Shown: positions 12,634-16,260 of the stretch, one piece after another
How positions within the stretch are numbered: position 1 is the first letter of the stretch
Layout of the letters: each line of letters opens with the position of its first letter
Assembly (NCBI GenBank): GCA_035310125.1
Contig: DATGEP010000252.1
Location: 1 to 16,260 of the forward strand
DNA from: DATGEP01 sp035310125
Lineage (GTDB): Bacteria; Chloroflexota; Ktedonobacteria; Ktedonobacterales; JADMIN01
Direction of reading: 5' to 3'
DNA length: 16,260 nucleotides
The notes under the pieces: model-generated
Database searches by the model: none
What the model was told of the DNA's origin: nothing
Seen by the model: the letters and a program-made list of their open reading frames with translations, nothing else
Made by a program: the position numbers and the translations under genes

Positions 12634-13623
12634 ATGAGCGACGATCCTTATTCCGGTGGCCCTGCTGCCGATAACTACGGCGTCGAGCCGCCACCCCCCG
12701 AACACCCGGTTCACGAAGAGACGGCTTATGACGGCCCAGCATATGACCGTCCGTCGTACGACGGCCCAGCATACGCTGGCCCAATGCGCACGCGCTCCCG
12801 GCCGCCGAACTACGTCCGCTGGATCGGCGGCTGCCTCATCGCCTGCGTGTTGCTAGTGCTGGTCTGCGGCGGCATCGCCGCCGTACTCGCCGGTATCGCG
12901 TTCAGTAGCACACCAGCCACCGCGACAGTTGACAAGACATTCCCCGTTACTGGCGCCCCGACGCTCATCATCCATAGCGCCGCCGGCAGTGTGCATGTGA
13001 ATTCCGGCGGCGACGGCCAGATCATCGTGCATGCCACCAAGCAAGTGCGTACGCTCACACATGCCCAGGCGCAGAGTGAGCTCAATGCGATCACAATCAC
13101 GACGACGCAGACCGGCAACGTGGTGACCATTCAGGTGGATGACTCATCATCCGGCGGGCTGTATCTCTTCAACGACCGCCAGATTAACTTGACGGTGACG
13201 ACACCAGCCAGCACGAGCCTGAACGTTATCGAGAACGCCGGCTCGCTTGACGCCTCCGGCCTCACTGGCAAGCTCACGGTGCGAGTGAACGCTGGCTCCA
13301 TGACGCTGGATAGCATGACGATGGCCAGCGACTCTTCGCTGCGCATCAACGCCGGTAGTCTCGCGGTGGACGGGACGCTCCAGCCTGGCGCGTCGCTGCT
13401 TGTCGAGGTCAACGCCGGCTCGGCGGACCTGACGCTGCCCAAGGATACCAGCGCCCATGTGGACGCCACCGCATCGGCTGGGAGCGTGAGCGTGAACGGC
13501 TGGAACATCACTGAGACGCATGACGCCGCGAACACGACGGCCACCGGCGACCTGAATCCCAACCCCACCAGCACCATTACCATTCGCGTCAAAGCCGGCA
13601 GCGCCTCGCTCAACGCGGCATAA
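12634..13623 (+). CDS. Membrane-anchored DUF4097-like beta-solenoid protein
   Basis: A 329-aa protein. Residues 1-60 are a Pro/Tyr/Gly-rich tail with repeated YDGPAY units; one transmembrane helix follows (about 63-90), and the rest is a predicted extracytoplasmic repeat domain. That domain repeats an AGS motif seven times (AAGSVHV, NAGSLDA, NAGSMTL, NAGSLAV, NAGSADL, SAGSVSV, KAGSASL), mostly about 20 residues apart. This is the pattern of a DUF4097-type right-handed beta-solenoid. Such proteins often accompany envelope-stress two-component systems, but their biochemical role is unknown. ATG at 12634 has AGGAG 8 nt upstream; an in-frame ATG at 12601 has a poorer site and would add 11 residues. 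It follows the OmpR-type regulator and shares its promoter motif with the kinase gene. Confidence 0.85.
   Translation: MSDDPYSGGPAADNYGVEPPPPEHPVHEETAYDGPAYDRPSYDGPAYAGPMRTRSRPPNYVRWIGGCLIACVLLVLVCGGIAAVLAGIAFSSTPATATVDKTFPVTGAPTLIIHSAAGSVHVNSGGDGQIIVHATKQVRTLTHAQAQSELNAITITTTQTGNVVTIQVDDSSSGGLYLFNDRQINLTVTTPASTSLNVIENAGSLDASGLTGKLTVRVNAGSMTLDSMTMASDSSLRINAGSLAVDGTLQPGASLLVEVNAGSADLTLPKDTSAHVDATASAGSVSVNGWNITETHDAANTTATGDLNPNPTSTITIRVKAGSASLNAA
12730..12773 (+). repeat. 30-bp-period repeat in the N-terminal tail of the DUF4097-like gene
   Basis: GACGGCCCAGCATA occurs exactly at 12730-12743 and 12760-12773, with a diverged half-copy between them. It encodes the Tyr-Asp-Gly-Pro-Ala repeats of the predicted cytoplasmic tail. 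Confidence 0.8.
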
Positions 13624-13646
13624 CCGGCCTGCCCGTGTCTGGCCTG

Positions 13647-13664
13647 TCGGGGGCTTCTGCCCGA
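13647..13664. terminator. Possible terminator hairpin between convergent DUF4097-like and response regulator genes
   Basis: TCGGG (13647-13651) pairs with CCCGA (13660-13664) around an 8-nt loop in the 44-nt gap between two convergent genes. No T-tract is present, so this is supported mainly by position. Confidence 0.3.
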
Positions 13665-13667
13665 TCG

Positions 13668-14390
13668 TCACGCCAGACCACGCTCGCGTGCCCACAGGGC
13701 GGCTTGCGTGCGGTCTCGCAGTGCCAGCTTGCTGAGGATGCTGGAGACGTGGTTCTTGACGGTACCCTCTGTAATGAAAAGCTCTTCGCCGATCTCACGG
13801 TTGCTCGCGCCGCGCGCGAGCAACCGCAGAATATCGCGCTCGCGTTCGGTCAGCTCATCCACCGGCATGCCTGGTGCGCCGCCCACTCTGGCGGGCGCTG
13901 CCGGGGCAGATGGCGCGGCTGGGCTGTTCTTCAGCCGTGCCATCAACTTGGCGGCGACCGAAGGCTGGAGCGGCGACTCGCCGCGATGCACGGCGCGAAT
14001 CGCCGCCAGCAGCTGATCTGCTGTTGCGTCCTTGAGCAGGTAGCCATTGGCGCCGGCCCGCACGCCCTCGATGATGTATTCCTCGTCGTCGAAGGTGGTC
14101 AGCATCATCACGCGCACGTCCGGCCAGCGCGTGCGAATCTGCCGCGTTGCCTCCACGCCGTTGAGCCGGGGCATGCGCACATCCATGAGCACAACATGCG
14201 GCGCACTGCCAGCTCGTGCCAGCCGCTCGACGGCTGCCACCGCTGCCGCGCCATCTGCCGCCGCGCCGACGACCTCCACTGCGTCGCGTTCCAGCTCCAG
14301 CAAGCGCTGGAAGCTTTCGCGCAGCAGCGCCTGGTCATCCACGAGCAGCACGCGGATCGGTAGAGATGAGTGTTCGTCGGTGCTTATCAT
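13668..14390 (-). CDS. NarL/LiaR-family response regulator
   Basis: A 240-aa regulator. The receiver domain (about 12-130) has IRVLLVDDQALLRESF, phospho-acceptor Asp70 in VVLMDVRMPRLNG, MMLTTFDDEEYI and the Lys in GYLLKDATADQLL. An Ala/Pro-rich linker (about 155-175) leads to the LuxR-type helix-turn-helix: LTERERDILRLLARGASN, then REIGEELFITEGTVKNHVSS. It would dimerise on phosphorylation and bind target promoters. The cognate kinase is very probably the HisKA_3-type protein at the right edge, on the same strand; an Rpn-family gene lies between them. ATG at 14388-14390 has only a modest site (AGGG, about 7 nt away). The Rpn stop lies 69 nt upstream, so co-transcription is likely. Confidence 0.95.
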   Translation of the reverse strand: MISTDEHSSLPIRVLLVDDQALLRESFQRLLELERDAVEVVGAAADGAAAVAAVERLARAGSAPHVVLMDVRMPRLNGVEATRQIRTRWPDVRVMMLTTFDDEEYIIEGVRAGANGYLLKDATADQLLAAIRAVHRGESPLQPSVAAKLMARLKNSPAAPSAPAAPARVGGAPGMPVDELTERERDILRLLARGASNREIGEELFITEGTVKNHVSSILSKLALRDRTQAALWARERGLA

Positions 14391-14459
14391 TGATCGCCCT
14401 TGGGTTCAGATCGGCACAAGCCGAGCTGCCATTCTCAGCGGCTCTTACCGAAATCCACG

Positions 14460-15386
14460 CTATCCGAGGCCAAGCCGCCGGCGCACCAGTTCCAGCGACT
14501 CGGTGCTCATATGCGCTACGATCTGTTGCAGGATGCTCGTATCAGCGGTATCGAGCGCGACCAGCAGATCCGCCGCGAGAGGTCCAAAGCGACCTTCAAG
14601 GCCAAGCCGCGCCATCTGGCGCTGCCCTTCTTCGCGGCCTTCTTCGCGGCCTTCTTCGCGGCCTTCTTCGCGGCCTTCTTCGCGACCTCGTTGCAGCAGG
14701 TATTGCGCGTAGCTCGACTCTTGTAGGATCTCTTCCATCACTGGGTGCCTCCGAATCGCCTCAAGGATGGTATCAAGCGGTAGGTTGACGCTAGCCAGCA
14801 GCACCAGCGTGCCGGTAAGCTCGCTCTGTTCGTTGCGGGATAGCGCCGCCGCCGCGATCTGCTCGGCCACGTCAAGCGTATTCTCGACTGTAGTACCCGC
14901 CATCAGGCTCGCCAGCGGCCACAGCGAGTAGTTGGTGGTGGCAAGCACCCTCTCGCGCGGTATCTCCCAGATGCGCACAACATCGAAGACGTAGCGAAAC
15001 CGTTCGTCCTCATCTTCCATCCAGTGTACCACGAGGGGCGATTGGAGAAGAGTTTGCGCGCGCCGTAGGAACACTACGACGGAGCGGACGGATATTTTCT
15101 CGCGCAGCCAGATGCGTGTACCATACTCGGCAACACGACTGCCAATGTCGCCGTCTGGCTTGATCTGCAGCTCAACGTGAATGATGCCCACTCGCCCATC
15201 AGCGCGGGCGACCTTCCAGACGATGTCTGCGCGCCGGGAAGCCACCGGCAATTCGGACGAAAGCTCGCTCTGCCAGATGAGGCCGGGCGCGATGATATCC
15301 AGGAAGCCTTGCGATGCCTGGGTGAGCATGCGCTTGAGTGGCTGATCGTAGTTTGGTCTACCTGACGGCGCTTCTAACGACTCCAT
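14460..15386 (-). CDS. Rpn-family PD-(D/E)XK nuclease-like protein with Glu/Arg repeats and DUF4351-like C-terminus
   Basis: A 308-aa protein of the Rpn/YhgA-like group ('recombination-promoting nuclease / putative transposase'). The N-terminal motif NYDQPLKRMLTQ is followed by a PD-(D/E)XK core: Asp54 in RRADIVW and Glu72-x-Gln74 in IIHVELQIK. The middle is helical, then comes a REEG tetrapeptide repeated five times (about 234-254), and a C-terminal LGLEGRFGPL segment like DUF4351. Related proteins cut DNA and promote RecA-independent recombination; proteins of this group are often multicopy in Ktedonobacteria and cyanobacteria. The ATG at 15386 has GGAGG 6 nt upstream and overlaps the kinase end by 29 nt. 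Later starts would cut into the conserved motif near residue 13. It is probably translationally coupled to the kinase. Confidence 0.88.
   Translation of the reverse strand: MESLEAPSGRPNYDQPLKRMLTQASQGFLDIIAPGLIWQSELSSELPVASRRADIVWKVARADGRVGIIHVELQIKPDGDIGSRVAEYGTRIWLREKISVRSVVVFLRRAQTLLQSPLVVHWMEDEDERFRYVFDVVRIWEIPRERVLATTNYSLWPLASLMAGTTVENTLDVAEQIAAAALSRNEQSELTGTLVLLASVNLPLDTILEAIRRHPVMEEILQESSYAQYLLQRGREEGREEGREEGREEGREEGQRQMARLGLEGRFGPLAADLLVALDTADTSILQQIVAHMSTESLELVRRRLGLG
14627..14686. repeat. 12-bp tandem repeat, five units, within the Rpn-family gene
   Basis: The plus-strand unit CTTCTTCGCGGC occurs in four exact copies (14627-14674), followed by a fifth with one change (14675-14686). 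On the coding strand each unit encodes four residues of the Arg-Glu-Glu-Gly repeat. Unit length is a multiple of three, so gain or loss of units keeps the frame. Confidence 0.95.
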
Positions 15387-16260
15387 CCTCGTCCTCCATG
15401 TGGGAGACGGCCTTTAACGGCGGGGCAGTCTCGCCACCTCCGCGAGCATCGCTAGCGGTGGGGCGGTCCGCTACGGGAACGTGCACATCCACCCGCCAGC
15501 CGCGCCCTGGCTCCGCCCCCGCGGTCACGCTTCCGTCGAGCAGCGCGATGCGCTCGCGCATACCGAGCAGCCCGAAGCCCGGCTCATGACCGTCCACTTC
15601 GGAAACCGCGCCCAACCCATTATCCAGCACAGCCAGCTCGGCGATCTGCTTGTCCACCCGCAGCCGCACCAGCACCTTCGTCGCATGGGCATGCTTGCGG
15701 ATGTTCGTCAGCCCTTCCTGCACGCAGCGATACAACGCCACGCGGTACTCCGCCGGCAATGCCTGCGCCGGCCCCTCGATATCCAGCACAATCTCCGTCT
15801 CCGGCTGCGCCGCCTCGAACTCGCGCGCCAGCCCCTCCAGCGCCGCGCCGAACGAGATGACAGTGGGATCGGCGGGGCGCAGCGCCGCCACGGAGCGCCG
15901 CACCTCCGTCAGACATTCCGCCGCGACCCGGCGCGCCTCGGCAAGCTCGTCTTGCAATCGCGTGTCGCCGCGCTCTTCCAGCTTCAGCGCTGTCTCCAGC
16001 TGCACCGCGAGGATGGTCAGATAGTGACCCAGCGTATCGTGAATCTCGCGAGCGATGCGGTTGCGCTCGCGAGCCACCGCCAGCTCCTCTACCTCATCGG
16101 CATGCGCGCGCAGCTGCGCCTGCGCCACTTCGAGCTGCGCCACCAGCGCTTCGCTGCGGGCGCGCTGCTCGAATTCACGGCGCAGGACAACCGCGAAGCC
16201 CATACAGAAGACGAAGGCAGGCGCAAGCGAGACAAACGATTGTAAGAAGACGGCGCGATT
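15358..16260 (-). CDS. Sensor histidine kinase, NarX/LiaS/DesK type (5'-truncated by the window edge)
   Basis: The frame stays open past an internal ATG at 16203 to the window end; bases 16204-16260 add a hydrophobic stretch (AVFLQSFVSLAPAFVFC), the end of a membrane segment, so the start lies outside. After it comes a coiled coil, then the HisKA_3 helix RERNRIAREIHDTLGHYLTIL with phospho-acceptor His (codon 16041-16039). The ATPase domain carries the N-box region YRCVQEGLTNIRKHAHA, LAVLDNGLG, and FGLLGMRERIALLDG. The C-terminus is a 35-residue unstructured tail. It should phosphorylate the NarL-type regulator at 13668. Its last 29 nt overlap the start of the Rpn-family gene, whose ribosome binding site lies within this coding sequence. 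Confidence 0.95.
   Translation of the reverse strand, partial: NRAVFLQSFVSLAPAFVFCMGFAVVLRREFEQRARSEALVAQLEVAQAQLRAHADEVEELAVARERNRIAREIHDTLGHYLTILAVQLETALKLEERGDTRLQDELAEARRVAAECLTEVRRSVAALRPADPTVISFGAALEGLAREFEAAQPETEIVLDIEGPAQALPAEYRVALYRCVQEGLTNIRKHAHATKVLVRLRVDKQIAELAVLDNGLGAVSEVDGHEPGFGLLGMRERIALLDGSVTAGAEPGRGWRVDVHVPVADRPTASDARGGGETAPPLKAVSHMEDEDGVVRSAVR

Noticed and set aside
14216..14788. Long plus-strand open frames opposite the response regulator and Rpn genes
   Set aside because: Shadow frames caused by high GC and the REEG tandem repeat. They are Ala/Arg/Ser-rich with no motifs, and the minus-strand genes are clearly recognisable.
1..16260. CRISPR arrays, tRNA or rRNA genes, toxin-antitoxin pairs, restriction or phage-defence operons
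   Set aside because: Looked for on both strands; no regular spaced repeats, cloverleaf signatures or recognisable defence gene pairs were found. The Rpn-family protein alone is not evidence of a defence system.

Overview
The window is GC-rich, densely coding bacterial chromosome. The gene content fits Chloroflexota, perhaps a Ktedonobacteria-like lineage: a long DnaX with a Gly/Asn-rich tail, a histidine kinase with a duplicated multi-helix sensor region, a DUF4097-type membrane protein, and an Rpn/DUF4351-type nuclease with Glu/Arg repeats. This assignment is inferred from family content; no rRNA or other marker gene is present to confirm it. No tRNA, rRNA, CRISPR array, phage gene or complete insertion sequence was seen.

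Left part (1-4600). The window opens inside dnaX (clamp-loader tau/gamma), which runs to 2198. A 294-nt gap follows, with a short possible gene remnant and a structured MITE- or REP-like element (2361-2473) made of two tight hairpins inside 10-bp terminal inverted repeats. Next come an unrecognised 174-aa helical protein, a DJ-1/PfpI-family protein, and, convergent with it, a MaoC-like hotdog hydratase. A small cupin gene follows on the minus strand, translationally coupled to the aminotransferase upstream of it.

Centre-left (4572-7536). A PLP aminotransferase (minus) and a MocR-type GntR-aminotransferase fusion regulator (plus) are divergently transcribed from a 244-nt spacer. Both promoters can be proposed, and each has a copy of the same 12-mer at its -35 region, in opposite orientation. 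This is the usual layout of a MocR regulator controlling itself and its neighbour.

Centre-right (7738-13623). An orphan membrane histidine kinase and an orphan OmpR-type response regulator, both plus strand, are separated by two minus-strand lipoprotein genes: a duplicated-domain lipoprotein and a GH3-family lipoprotein with an altered catalytic loop. The regulator is followed by a membrane-anchored DUF4097-like beta-solenoid protein. The kinase gene and the DUF4097 gene have near-identical promoters (TTTGRCACACAT, 17 nt, YATACT), suggesting one regulon and probably a single envelope-sensing system.

Right end (13668-16260, minus strand). A second two-component system of the NarL/LiaR type: the kinase (5'-truncated by the window edge), an Rpn-family PD-(D/E)XK nuclease gene whose start overlaps the kinase end by 29 nt, then the response regulator. 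The nuclease gene sits between two genes that normally adjoin, and carries a 12-bp in-frame tandem repeat that could vary in copy number.
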